64,000 nt of DNA, taken from NCBI GenBank assembly GCA_037127255.1, contig JBANSL010000003.1:43273314-43337313 (forward strand), read 5' to 3'. Within the stretch, counting starts at the first letter, position 1. Each line of letters begins with the position of its first letter. The position numbers were made by a program, and so were the translations under genes. Under the pieces are notes generated by a model. The model did not search any database and was not told where the DNA came from. It saw only the letters and a list, made by a program, of their open reading frames with translations. Positions 1 to 10,401 of the stretch are shown in pieces. The stretch is from Persicaria tinctoria (lineage: Eukaryota > Streptophyta > Magnoliopsida > Caryophyllales > Polygonaceae).

Positions 1-752
1 AATGGAATCTCGTCCGCGCTCACCGGCCTCAACCCCGCTCTCGCCGGCTCCTCACTCGCTACTCGCTGCTCGCATTCGCTGGAGGCTCGTCCCCGCGCCC
101 GCTGGCCTCTGCTCGCTCTTCACCTGCGCTAGCTGGTGTTCACCTCTGATCATTTTGCTTTGCCTCGCCTCATTCTCTCGCTCGTCGACACTCGCTGCGC
201 CAATTCGAGCTCGCCGTAGCTCTCGCCCGAGCTTCCGAGCTCACCCAACGCCCCACACTCAGCTCACGTGCACTTGACACTCACCCACAGCCCGACCCAA
301 GTCAGAATCGAATAAAAACAGAGGGAGGAAAGGTGGAAGCTCACTGAGGGAGTTCCCGACTTCGGAGTTATCGATCAAAGGTTCGAGCGTCGTCGGAGGA
401 TCGCGATGACTCGTCGATCCTCCGTGGGACATAGGTGAGCACTATGGTGAAGTCCGAAGGAGGTTTCGATCGAAGACGGAAGAGAATCGCTTACCGGAAC
501 ATGACTTGCGATCGAACGTGGGTTAGAAGGGAATGGGGCTGCGATGGCTCTCGTGGTGGCTCCGGTGGTGGCTCCGCTGCTGTTGGTGGCTCCGAGGGAT
601 GCTGCAGCAACTGCTGGTCTCGAAGAGGGGAGTCGAAGAAGCGAAGTGGGCGTGGATTGGCGTCTCCGGCTCTCGGCAGCACAAGGGAAGGAGCGTGCCG
701 TTGCGTCTTGTAGAAGAGGGACTTCAAGGATGAGTTTAGATGCTGCTACCTT
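1..752 (-). repeat. Left copy of a Tekay-like LTR segment, cut by the window edge
   Basis: This GC-rich stretch repeats 5673-6424 at a constant offset of 5,672 bp. I count about eight base differences by eye. The right-hand copy is continuous with the minus-strand LTR that starts at 3967, so this copy is read as an LTR piece too. Several short reading frames of 66-152 codons exist on both strands in both copies. None has a recognisable domain, and the composition (promoter and leader-like, C-rich) suits an LTR. The left limit lies outside the window. Confidence 0.7.
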
Positions 753-1560
753 CACTGCTATAATGATGATATTTAACATCGGTTCATTAATATTGGTTAG
801 AAAAACCTGCCATGTAAAACAGTTTTTTGACATCGATTAAAAAAATTATGATGTTAAAAATAAAACAGACACCACACCATTTTTTGACCGATGTTAAAAA
901 GAAGATTTTGGAAAAAAATTAAGCGGGGGACAAATCTCACCCATATGAAATACACTCGAAATAATTCAACACTTCGAAAATTTGGAACATAAAAAAAACA
1001 CACCCCAAGCCGTTCACTCCCTCTTCCAAACCCGAGCCCGACTGAGCCTCCCGCGACAACGAAATCCGGCTTCCTCCTCCAACTCCTCCCTGTTCACCAA
1101 AACCCCTTCCTCCTCCACTCTCGCCGGCTTTCGAACTGAGGGTGACGCCGGTGGGGATGTAGCCTCTCCGGGGAAATCCCGCTTCTTGTCTCTTGTTCCC
1201 ATTTCTCAGTAGCGAAACCCTTCATTCTCGTTGTCGTGTCTTCTCTTTAGACTCCAGACTCTGAGCACCGTCGCTTCTCCCGCCGCCTCAATCCGTCCCC
1301 GTAGACTCAACTTCCGAGACCAATCGCGACGAGGTTTACCGCCTACACCAGATTTGAATCCGCCAAAAATTGGAGCTGTTCGTCTCCTCGCGATGGCGCC
1401 AAGAAGCCTAGATCCGAGGGAGCGCGATGTTGAGGCAGTGACTGCTATGGAGAGCGTCACTTTTCTCTTTGGTACAATGTTTCCCCTATCCTCACTTCTC
1501 AGCTTCTTTTTTGTTCGATTTTAAAATTAGGTTATTCTTCCATTTTAAAACAAGCGAGAT
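753..1560 (+). mobile_element. Truncated CACTA 5' end (left copy)
   Basis: The segment begins CACTGCTATAATGATG, which differs at one base from CACTACTATAATGATG at 6425. It carries ACATCG-type subterminal motifs and then the same leader and first-exon sequence as the right copy. Identity with 6425-7232 appears complete by eye. It stops abruptly after 1560, where the two copies diverge into unrelated sequence. Only the terminus is present and there is no other end, so it is a duplicated or captured fragment rather than a full element. Confidence 0.7.
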
Positions 1561-1949
1561 TTAATTTCGTGTTTCTATCGGACTTGCAATTTTTTAACAT
1601 TTTGGTAAATATTTTAAAATCATGAACATTTTGCTAATTTATTTAATTGTGAATATTTAAAAAAAAAATCCTTCTTCTATGTGTGTATAATGCAAATTAA
1701 TTCTTCTATGCGTATATAATGAAAATTAATTAATAATACACCTATGTTCTTAACTTAATAAAAAAAATAGAGTAGGCAAATAATAATCATAACGCACTAG
1801 AAAATTATTAAAATTATTAGTAAATTATTAAAATAGTTAGCAATATCGTTTTGTTAGTTTAAATTATTAGAAAAATTTACATAATACGACAATAAATAAT
1901 ACGATAACATCCGAAAAATGTGATTAGTTTACTTAGATTAATTTAAAAT
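1561..1949. other. AT-rich stretch with no recognised feature
   Basis: This is A/T-rich sequence between the end of the duplicated block and the Helitron-like terminus. It has many short poly-A and poly-T runs and no reading frame of note. It may be the 3' portion of a Helitron, but I cannot see a 5' TC terminus. Confidence 0.5.
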
Positions 1950-1979
1950 CCCGTGCGTTGTGCATGGGTTATAGGCTAG
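1950..1979 (+). mobile_element. Helitron-like 3' terminus (hairpin plus CTAG)
   Basis: CCCGTGC (1950-1956) can pair with GCATGGG (1962-1968) around a short loop, and CTAG (1976-1979) followed by T lies eight bases downstream. A short GC hairpin close to a terminal CTRR, inserted before T, is the standard 3' end of plant Helitrons. No 5' end and no RepHel coding sequence is visible, so it would be a non-autonomous or truncated copy. The motif is short and chance is possible. Confidence 0.45.
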
Positions 1980-2174
1980 TTATTATAATAATAATACTTA
2001 CTCCGTATTTCCTATACCCGGTTTTCTAAAACTTTGGTGGACCCTTCACAGGTTTTCTTTTGTAAGTTATCGTTCTCCTTTTTTTTATAATGAAATTAGA
2101 AAATGCCGGTTTTTTTAATACTTTTTTTGTTTACAAAAAACACAAATTAGATCTGCGATGTCGTGGCGGCCTAA

Positions 2175-2918
2175 GGCCATGTTTATCGGCCCTTTTACTG
2201 TATAGAATATTAGGACTTTTAATATTATAAAATTGAAACAGTAGAAAATGGGATACTAGACCCATCCTTGCCTAGGGAGAAGTTAATTTAATCCATGTGC
2301 CGCACCAATTTTTTTTGAAGGTGAAGAGGAGGACACATGTCAACCTTTCATTCGGCTGCAGGAGAGGCACGTGGATGGAGGACACATGTCCTGAAACGGA
2401 CGGTCGAGATGAAAACTGGAAAAAAAAAACAATTTTACCCATTAAAATCAAGTTTTCGGTAAAAAAATAAAATAAAAAATTACTACAATACTAGATTCAT
2501 TTTTATCTACATGTAGACATCAATTTTGAAAATGTTTGAGTATATTTTTTTAAAAAATATTTCTCTTTGATTATAAATATGCAAAATAAAATCCGAAAAA
2601 TTGAAGTATAATTTTGGAATAATTTGAAATAATAAATTGATTATAAATATGCAAAAAAATTGAAGTATAAAATTAATTTAATAATAATATTTTAATAATA
2701 ATAAATGAATATAATAATATAATCGATAATGGAAATAATTGTTGGGGAGGGGTATATTTGTAAATTGAGTTGGTATGAAAAGATGGATTTTGGGATATTA
2801 GGGATGTTATTGATAAAGTGGGACAAATGAAAATAGGATGCTAGGATGATGTGGCGGAGAGAGAAGAGTAAAATATTAGTGTTCCTAGTATCCCTAATAT
2901 CTCTTGATAAACATGGCC
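2175..2918. mobile_element. PIF/Harbinger-like MITE
   Basis: A perfect 13-bp terminal inverted repeat, GGCCATGTTTATC at the left and its reverse complement at the right, encloses 744 bp. It is flanked on both sides by TAA (2172-2174 and 2919-2921). A 3-bp TAA/TTA target duplication with GGCC-starting termini is typical of PIF/Harbinger-derived MITEs. The interior is AT-rich with no credible transposase; a 122-codon minus-strand frame overlapping its right end looks fortuitous. Confidence 0.8.
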
Positions 2919-3180
2919 TAATTTGTTTCAATTGTCCTCCGTGAACTCCCAGCGACAAAGTTTGATCTGATTTTGCTGGTTCAACTTTTTTTAAAATAAA
3001 AAATAGAGAGTCGTTGCGACTCTCCCATGTGTTTTTTTTTAGTTTTGGTTTGTTTTTCAATTTAAAATAATTTTTTAAAACCTTGGGTGACTATTTCCCG
3101 AAATTCTTTCGGATTTTGGCTATTCTTATAATAAGTTTTCAATTTTTGGCTATTTCAAAAAAGTCTAATTAATGAAAGAT

Positions 3181-3258
3181 GAAGGTGAGGGAGAGAGGAA
3201 CTTGAAGGTGGAGAACTGGTAGATTGTTGACAAAGCCTGAAAATATAAATGTTAAATG
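3181..3258 (+). repeat. 78-bp direct repeat, copy 1
   Basis: It matches 3889-3966 over 78 bp with about six differences, both copies ending in GTTAAATG. The copies are about 700 bp apart. It is not part of the MITE or the LTR. In this copy the sequence continues with TCATTAAAG, which shows what host sequence may have looked like before element A inserted next to the other copy. Confidence 0.75.
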
Positions 3259-3888
3259 TCATTAAAGAAAGGTTGAAATGAGAATATAAATAAGATATGT
3301 CGAGTATGAATGAATAAAGATGGAGCATATCAGGGGGATTAAAACGGGAAGTGGCATGAAAAAATGTGAGTCACTTGTAACTTTCATTTTCAATTTATTG
3401 AGGATTATTTAAAATTCGAGTGGGTTGCACATGTTGAAACATAGTGTTAAAATATATTGATTTTATGATAAATAAGCAATTTTTCAAATAAAAAAGGGAT
3501 AAGCATCAAATTTCTTATTTTTTTCACAAAATTGTGTTGAGTCAGATTGGACGAAATCTGATAAAAAAATCATTTAGTTAAGATTTTATTGACTCAGATA
3601 AGCATCGAATATCCAAATTTCCAAATTTCATATAACAAATCATTTTGTTAAGATTTTCACTCAAAAAAATCAATTAATTAAGAAGAAAATATGATTAACT
3701 AATAAAAAAATTCTAAAATCACAATTAATTAATCCTTTGTTTTAACTCCATGTTTCAATAAATCCAGATTGTTACTAATATATTTAAAGAAATAATGCCT
3801 TGATAGATATGAGATTAATCTTGAATATTTTTTTCTTACCAAATCTTGAATAAATTTGAAATTACCAGATAATTAGTGATTGAAAGAG

Positions 3889-3966
3889 GAAGGTGAGGCA
3901 GAGAGGAACTTGAAGGTGGAGAACTAGGAGATTGTTCACAAAGCCTGAAAATATTAATGTTAAATG
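3889..3966 (+). repeat. 78-bp direct repeat, copy 2, abutting an LTR end
   Basis: Second copy of the repeat at 3181-3258. Its last base is followed directly by TGTACCC, the outer end of the minus-strand LTR, so the retrotransposon inserted at or just beside the end of this repeat. AAATG (3962-3966) is the left half of the presumed 5-bp target duplication; the right half is not in the window because the 5' end of element A is lost. Confidence 0.7.
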
Positions 3967-6424
3967 TGTACCCAAGATTATAATTCCGGAGTTACGTTTC
4001 GAGGGATAAAATCCCTCGCTGGATCTTGTGCCCCGAGTACAGGTTGAAGGTCTGAAACCAAAGATTAGTGTCTTTAAAGTGGGATTTTGTACCCAAGACC
4101 AAAGGGACCGTTGGAATCCCCTGTACATGTCTTAAGTCTAAAGCATGGAAATTCCTTTGATCATACAAGCCATCATAAATTCCGAAAACGATACAATGGG
4201 TGCCACGACAGAGCCGGGTCAAAACAGAGCATAAGTAGTAATAAATCCCAAAAGTATAAGTTTGGTGAAGTTAGAGTCTCAAGAGCTCGCTCTCCGCCAT
4301 ACGAAAGAATCCCGCCATAACAGCACGAAATCAAGCAAAGGAACGGGTACCTGAAACTATACCACGATGTGAGGGCAAGAGACGCCTGCGAGCCCTAAAG
4401 ACTACGCTGAGGACATATAATACGCATATATCTAGAATAAAGGATGTTCTAATGCAATACGGAAATATTACCTACACTATCATGCTCCTAATTCATATAT
4501 CCAAAATATTAAGTAAGGCCTTAACAATGAATACCAAGTGGTATATCCCTCTCCTATCTCTGCACCCCTTCCCGTTAGTGCAGAGACTCGCCAGTTCGAT
4601 ACTATAGCATATCATATCTCATCATCTGATCTCATCATCATATTTCATGCTCATATCGTATCTCGTGATATAGAAATGACCCGTGGAGGACAACACCCGA
4701 TGAAGCTGGGTTGTCCTATGACCCTGGCAAAGACTCTAGGACTCAAAGATAACGGTCGTTCTGTCTTCAAGCACATACATAATAAGGATGCTCATTCATA
4801 AGTGCAAGTCCTAAGCATGATACTACATGGCACGCTTTTATACATATGCAACACCTACACACTATATGACAAATCAGGCAGGAGGTCCTGGTTACTGAGT
4901 AAGCCCTAGAGGTACTTACCTGGCTAGAAGATCAGCAAAAGAAGAATCCAGCACATAGTAGCCACGCTCATAGAGTATTACCTAAATACATAATGGAATA
5001 TACATAAGTCTATATCTAAATACTAAGCACGCAAGCACACCCAATAAATAGGACAAGTAACACATCATAAATTCCATCGTATCATACGTTCTATAAGATC
5101 ACATCGTTCTCTATAAATCATCAGCCAATTCTGCATGCTCATATTCATCATATCCGCATATATCTCAACAGTTCATCACAATCATAAGGCATAATTTGCA
5201 CGATAACATCCTACTACTCGTCACAATTATATAACATTTTAACATATTATAATAAATCACCACAAGTCATGCTATTAATCACATATATCATTATGTTAGT
5301 CAACCAATCATATAATCATGCTAGTTAGTCATGAAATAAGTCATATTCCCAAGTTAGTCTCATACCGTTTCAACTCCAAGTCAAATAGTTGGAAATCCCG
5401 ACCCCTGGAAAGGTTAGCGAAACTCCCTTATAAAGTATTTCAAATCCTTTGCGAAATAATTCCAACTCATTTTTAAATCTCTTAAAATAATATTTTATCC
5501 TTTAAATCCTCAAATAATATTATATACTAATTTAAATACCGCTAATTAGTAAAATAAATAAACAGATATACCTGAACCGAACCCATTTAATTTGTCTCAA
5601 CCGGTTAAATGAAACAAGGTATAAATGAGTAGGGCCCCACAGCTATGTCAGCTCCATCTTCCTCCCAATTCAAATGGAGTCTCGCCCGCGCTCACCGGCC
5701 TCAACCCCGCTCTCGCCGGCTCCTCACTCGCTACTCGCTGCTCGCATTCGCTGGAGGCTCGTCCCCGCGCCCGCTGGCCTCTGCTCGCTCTTCACCTGCG
5801 CTAGCTGGTGTTCACCTCTGATCATTTTGCTTTGCCTCGCCTCATTCTCTCGCTCGTCGACACTCGTTGCGCCAATTCGAGCTCGCCGTAGCTCTCGCCC
5901 GAGCTTCCGAGCTCACCCAACGCCCCACACTCAGCTCACGTGCACTTGACACTCACCCACAGCCCGGCCCAAGTCAGAATCGAATAAAAACAGAGGGAGG
6001 AAAGGTGGAAGCTCACTGAGGGAGTTCCCGACTTCGGAGTTATCGATCAAAGGTCCGAGCGTCGTCGGAGGATCGCGATGACTCGTCGATCCTCCGTGGG
6101 ACATAGGTGAGCACTATGGTGAAGTCCGAAGGAGGTTTCGATCGAAGACGGAAGAGAATCGCTTACCGGAACATGACTTGCGATCGAACGTGGGTTAGAA
6201 GGGAATGGGGCTGCGATGGCTCTCGTGGTGGCTCCGGTGGTGGCTCCGCTGCTGTTGGTGGCTCCGAGGGATGCTGCAGCAACTGCTTTTCTCGAAGAGG
6301 GGAGTCGAAGAAGCGAAGTGGGCGTGGATTGGCGTCTCCGGCTCTCGGCAGCACAAGGGAAGGAGCGTGCCGTTGCGTCTTGTAGAAGAGGGACTTCAAG
6401 GATGAGTTTAGATGCTGCTACCTT
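3967..6424 (-). mobile_element. 3' LTR of Tekay-like element A, distal part
   Basis: Read on the minus strand, this segment is diverged but colinear with the LTRs of element B. Shared stretches include ACCTTCAACCTGTACTC near its outer end (compare 33248-33264), the block around 4880-4930 (compare 32350-32395) and the GGGGCCCT block near 5632. It ends at TGTACCC with the expected TG terminus. The LTR resumes at 26463 after the CACTA insertion, for a total near 3.2 kb; the LTRs of B are about 3.0 kb. Confidence 0.75.
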
Positions 6425-7232
6425 CACTACTATAATGATGATATTTAACATCGGTTCATTAATATTGGTTAGAAAAACCTGCCATGTAAAACAGTTTTTT
6501 GACATCGATTAAAAAAATTATGATGTTAAAAATAAAACAGACACCACACCATTTTTTGACCGATGTTAAAAAGAAGATTTTGGAAAAAAATTAAGCGGGG
6601 GACAAATCTCACCCATATGAAATACACTCGAAATAATTCAACACTTCGAAAATTTGGAACATAAAAAAAACACACCCCAAGCCGTTCACTCCCTCTTCCA
6701 AACCCGAGCCCGACTGAGCCTCCCGCGACAACGAAATCCGGCTTCCTCCTCCAACTCCTCCCTGTTCACCAAAACCCCTTCCTCCTCCACTCTCGCCGGC
6801 TTTCGAACTGAGGGTGACGCCGGTGGGGATGTAGCCTCTCCGGGGAAATCCCGCTTCTTGTCTCTTGTTCCCATTTCTCAGTAGCGAAACCCTTCATTCT
6901 CGTTGTCGTGTCTTCTCTTTAGACTCCAGACTCTGAGCACCGTCGCTTCTCCCGCCGCCTCAATCCGTCCCCGTAGACTCAACTTCCGAGACCAATCGCG
7001 ACGAGGTTTACCGCCTACACCAGATTTGAATCCGCCAAAAATTGGAGCTGTTCGTCTCCTCGCGATGGCGCCAAGAAGCCTAGATCCGAGGGAGCGCGAT
7101 GTTGAGGCAGTGACTGCTATGGAGAGCGTCACTTTTCTCTTTGGTACAATGTTTCCCCTATCCTCACTTCTCAGCTTCTTTTTTGTTCGATTTTAAAATT
7201 AGGTTATTCTTCCATTTTAAAACAAGCGAGAT
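5673..7232. repeat. Right copy of the 1.56-kb duplicated block
   Basis: It is the same sequence as 1-1560. This copy is in native context: to the left it is continuous with the rest of the LTR, and to the right with the CACTA interior. The block spans the LTR/CACTA junction (6424/6425), so the duplication happened after the CACTA inserted. All differences I could find lie in the LTR part or at the CACTA junction; the remaining 800 bp appear identical. Confidence 0.85.
7065..7143 (+). pseudogene. Captured leader and first exon, unidentified
   Basis: A C/T-rich leader (about 6670-7064) precedes an ATG at 7065 that opens MAPRSLDPRERDVEAVTAM and runs to 7143, where TTTG is followed by GTACAATG, a plausible splice donor. 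If unspliced, the frame stops at 7196. The same sequence is at 1393-1471. I do not recognise the product. An exon-intron organisation inside a CACTA is typical of gene capture. Confidence 0.35.
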
Positions 7233-8094
7233 TGTCAAAACCTCAGATCTGTCATCTCTCCATCAATTTATGGTTAGGTTTGTCTCTGATTGTTGATTTT
7301 GTGGAATAATTTTTGTAGAGACTCCTTGATTCATCGAGGATGCCAAGGACGAACTCACTCTCATCGGCAAAATGATAGGTTAGTTTCTTGCCTCTTTTCT
7401 CCAATTGAGATTGAAATTATTTTGTTTGATTGCGAATTATCCTTTTTCAATCTTCTCTTTAGATTCATTTCTAGTCAAATCAAATGGATTGCCCAGTTGT
7501 TCGCGATTCTGTTGCTGGATTGCTGTGAAATCCGCATAATTTAAAGTTTTAGGTCAAGGTTTATTTTAGATAGAAGAGTTTTTTGTCTTTTTTTTTTATC
7601 GTTTTTACTTTGTATATTTTCTGGAATCTAAATCTTGTGCTTCAACTAGATAGTTAAGGTGGAAACCCAATCAATTCATTTTATATCAGAGGTTGTGAGG
7701 TAACATGTTCAAATTGTTTGCTTTCATTGTTTCACTGATAGATCTTTGGATTAAGATTAACCATAGAAAGTGCCCAGCATTTCTGATTTCTGGATCAAGG
7801 GTAAAAGTAGACCCAGAAACGTAATTCTTTGTGATGCGACTATAGCTCCAAGATGTTCTTGAGTTCTCTTATTCTTTGCTTGACAGTTATGTGGACGTAC
7901 CTCCCTTTATGTTAAAGGGCTTATGCCTACTTTGTACCTGTGTTTAACTATAGAGACTGCTTGATTCAGTCTAGAAATGATGCGAGACATAACAATGTAC
8001 ATGGGGTAATGTTCTTGGACCTGCTTGGTAGTCACTAATCAACGATGCTGTTTCATACTCTCATGTGTTCATTGAAGCTTTTTTTTACTTCTAG

Positions 8095-8385
8095 GTTTTA
8101 TGCCCACAAGAATATTTTTGCTGAGAGAGAAAAGAGGATTTCAATGAAGTTGGCTGGCAACTCAATTGTGGAATCAAATATGAACCCTCTAAGATCTTTG
8201 TTTCAATTTCTCAAGATTCAACCTTGTCAAGAGGTCTGTTTAATACCTACAAGTGTTAGTACTGATTGATTTCTATGCTGCCACAGTCTTTTGCTTACAA
8301 TTAAGATGAATGTTTTTGTTGCCAGGCTTTGTGTACGGCTGATGACCTTGAAAATAGAAAGCAATCACAAAATCATAGTGTTAGG
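8095..8385 (+). pseudogene. Captured two-exon gene fragment, unidentified
   Basis: Exon-like segments at 8095-8233 (after CTTCTAG, before GTCTGT) and 8326-8385 (after TTGCCAG, before GTATGT) join in one open frame of about 66 codons across a 92-bp intron. The frame contains KRISMKLAGNSIVESNMNP. No stop interrupts it, unlike the Rab and acyl-CoA oxidase pieces in the same element. I cannot assign a family. Confidence 0.4.
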
Positions 8386-8436
8386 GTATGTATTCTATAT
8401 TTCTTAGACTGTATATGGTCTTCTTAGACTCTCTTT

Positions 8437-8438
<2 letters not shown>

Positions 8439-8481
<43 letters not shown>
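8439..8481. repeat. (AT)n microsatellite, left part
   Basis: Uninterrupted AT dinucleotides end exactly at the 5' terminus of the Athila 5' LTR. Together with 23114-23220 this was one microsatellite in the CACTA interior before the Athila inserted. The last five bases, ATATA, form the left half of the target duplication. Confidence 0.95.
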
Positions 8482-8486
<5 letters not shown>

Positions 8487-10318
8487 TCTCCAAAGTAGCC
8501 ATGTTTTTATGCATATTTCAGTTCCATATTCTTTACATTTTGCATATTTCGGGTTGGGAATATGTCGAATTTATGTAGTATATGTTTATTTGTTAGAAAT
8601 GGAGATCTACATAAGTTTCTGTTTAATATTGCAGAATATGGAAACATTTCGGGAGAAAACCAAGAAACAAAGACGAAAGCAGCAAGTCTACTCTATATCG
8701 ACTAGACTCTTGTCTATGTCGACAAAGCCGAGCCCGGACACACTGGAGTCGAGTAGAGACCTGACCAGACAACGCGGAGCAATACCCTACTCGACATCGA
8801 GTAGCTCTACTCGAGGTCGACAAGAGCCAGACCCCACTCCCCGAGCCAAGTCGAAGAGGCACTGCTCGAGAACACAACCTTCGTCGAGATCGAGGAGACC
8901 ACCTCGAGATCGACCAGCGCCAGGAGTCCTGTCCGAGCTTGTCGAGGACCAGCTAGCCGAGATGACGAAGTTGCCCCAGTCGACGACTTTTCCTACTCGA
9001 GGTCGACCACCGCTTGTCGAGGTCGACGAGGATTTCCCGAAGCCGCGTAACGCGCTGAGTACAGTCCTACTCGAGATAGAGTCCTTGGAGCCGAGGAAAA
9101 GCAAGATCTATCCGATTTATCCACATCTATCATGGAGAAGAGAGTTTTATCCACTTGAGACAATTTAGATATATTTCCCTAATTTTATATTTAATTCCTT
9201 TATGTCTTTTATTTATCTTTTTAAGTTTTAGATATAGATATAGATATTCTATCCTTGATTAGCAAGGAATAGAAGCCTATAAATAAAGCCCTAGGGGCTG
9301 GTTTTTCATTAATTCAATTTCAGTCAGAGACAAGTAGTTCCACAGAGACGATTTAGGAGTTTAAGGTTTTTAAGGTTTTGGCAATTTACGACGGTTGATT
9401 GCCGGAATTGTAAAAGCTTTGAATTTAGTTAATGCAAGTGATTTTCTTTCAATCAATGATGTCTGCAATTGCAATGAAGAGCGAGTAGTCCACCCACTTC
9501 TGGGGTTGGGGTGAGCCCAACGAGAGCCATGTCGGCGGATTAGCTATTGCGGAAGGAGGTATTTTGTCGTTATCTTAATCTATTCCCTATGTGCTTCATC
9601 TTTGATTGAGAAATTAAAGAACTCATGTTGTGAAACTTGGGTAGTAATTAGGGTTTCTATTCGAAAGATTATAAATGCTAATTATGAAAAGGAATAGATG
9701 CAATTAGGATTATTTGTCGCGAGATTTATATTCCTACTTGTCGGATTAGGTGAAAGCCTTTTCCTTTATCGATAAAGTTACCGCCTTTTGTGATTTATAT
9801 TCCGCTTGCATGGTAATCGTTGTCGCAAACCCTAATCTTGGAAGTTCCCCACATTCATAAAGTCACAAAACCGAATTCTGCATTTGTTTTTACGTTTCTC
9901 CCCCCTTGTCGATCTCGACCAGCTCCTGGTCGACCTCGACCACTGACCTCCGATCCCAGATCGTCGTAGCTCCATTGTGCAGGGACTCGACAAAGACAAG
10001 CCGAAGTCGACGAAGGTCTACTCGAGATCGAGTACGCCTAGTCGAGGTCGAGTAGACTTCGCCGAGTTGCTGGTGTGTTCGACTGTGCCTGACCCCTGTC
10101 GACTAGCCCTTAGTCGAGGTCGAGTACCACTGTGGTCGACTTCTGTCCGTGAGTTTCCACCGCTACCTAGGATCCGCTGACCAGCTTCCTCGAGGATTCG
10201 AACCTGACTTGCTCTTACTACATTTGGAGGGAGTCTTGAACAATATTTGCTGGGATTCGATCGGTTTGCTTTACTTTGTTTACTTATTGTTTTGCATTCT
10301 CGATTTCCTCTTACAACA
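8482..10318 (+). repeat. Athila 5' LTR
   Basis: 1,837 bp, TG...CA bounded, essentially identical to 21277-23113. It contains two dense clusters of TCGA dyads (8697-9078 and 9905-10150), a TATA box at 9278, and a 219-codon open frame (8509-9168) that is conserved in the 3' LTR but consists largely of translated dyad repeat. Immediately downstream is the primer binding site. Confidence 0.97.
9278..9285 (+). promoter_or_regulatory. LTR TATA box
   Basis: TATAAATA in the context AGCCTATAAATAAAGCCC, roughly 800 bp into the LTR and present again at 22073-22080. It is the best candidate for the U3/R promoter of the retrotransposon. The downstream TTTTTCATTAATTCA region would be the start of the transcript. 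Start-site evidence is lacking. Confidence 0.65.
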
Positions 10319-10321
10319 AAT

Positions 10322-10339
10322 TGGCGCCGTTGCCAGGGA
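10322..10339 (+). other. Primer binding site, tRNA-Asp type
   Basis: TGGCGCCGTTGCCAGGGA begins three bases after the LTR end. The Athila-lineage consensus TGGCGCCGTTGCCGGGGA is complementary to the 3' end of tRNA-Asp; here there is one difference (A for G at position 14). It primes minus-strand cDNA synthesis. Confidence 0.9.
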
Positions 10340-10401
10340 AGCTATCATTCGCGCCTTAGGTAGTCAGTTCTCATGTTTCTTTTGAGTTAGTTTGCAGGTG
10401 T

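Larger units (their letters stand above)
2922..3966. other. AT-rich spacer between the MITE and element A
   Basis: No gene or RNA is recognisable here. It contains one copy of a 78-bp direct repeat at 3181-3258 and ends with the second copy at 3889-3966, directly abutting the LTR. The rest is A/T-rich with short imperfect repeats around 3520-3700. Confidence 0.5.

Noticed and set aside
8509..9168. 219-codon open frame in the Athila 5' LTR, repeated at 21304-21963
   Set aside because: It is conserved only because the LTRs are near-identical copies. Most of it is translated TCGA-dyad repeat with no recognisable domain, and it precedes the LTR TATA box.
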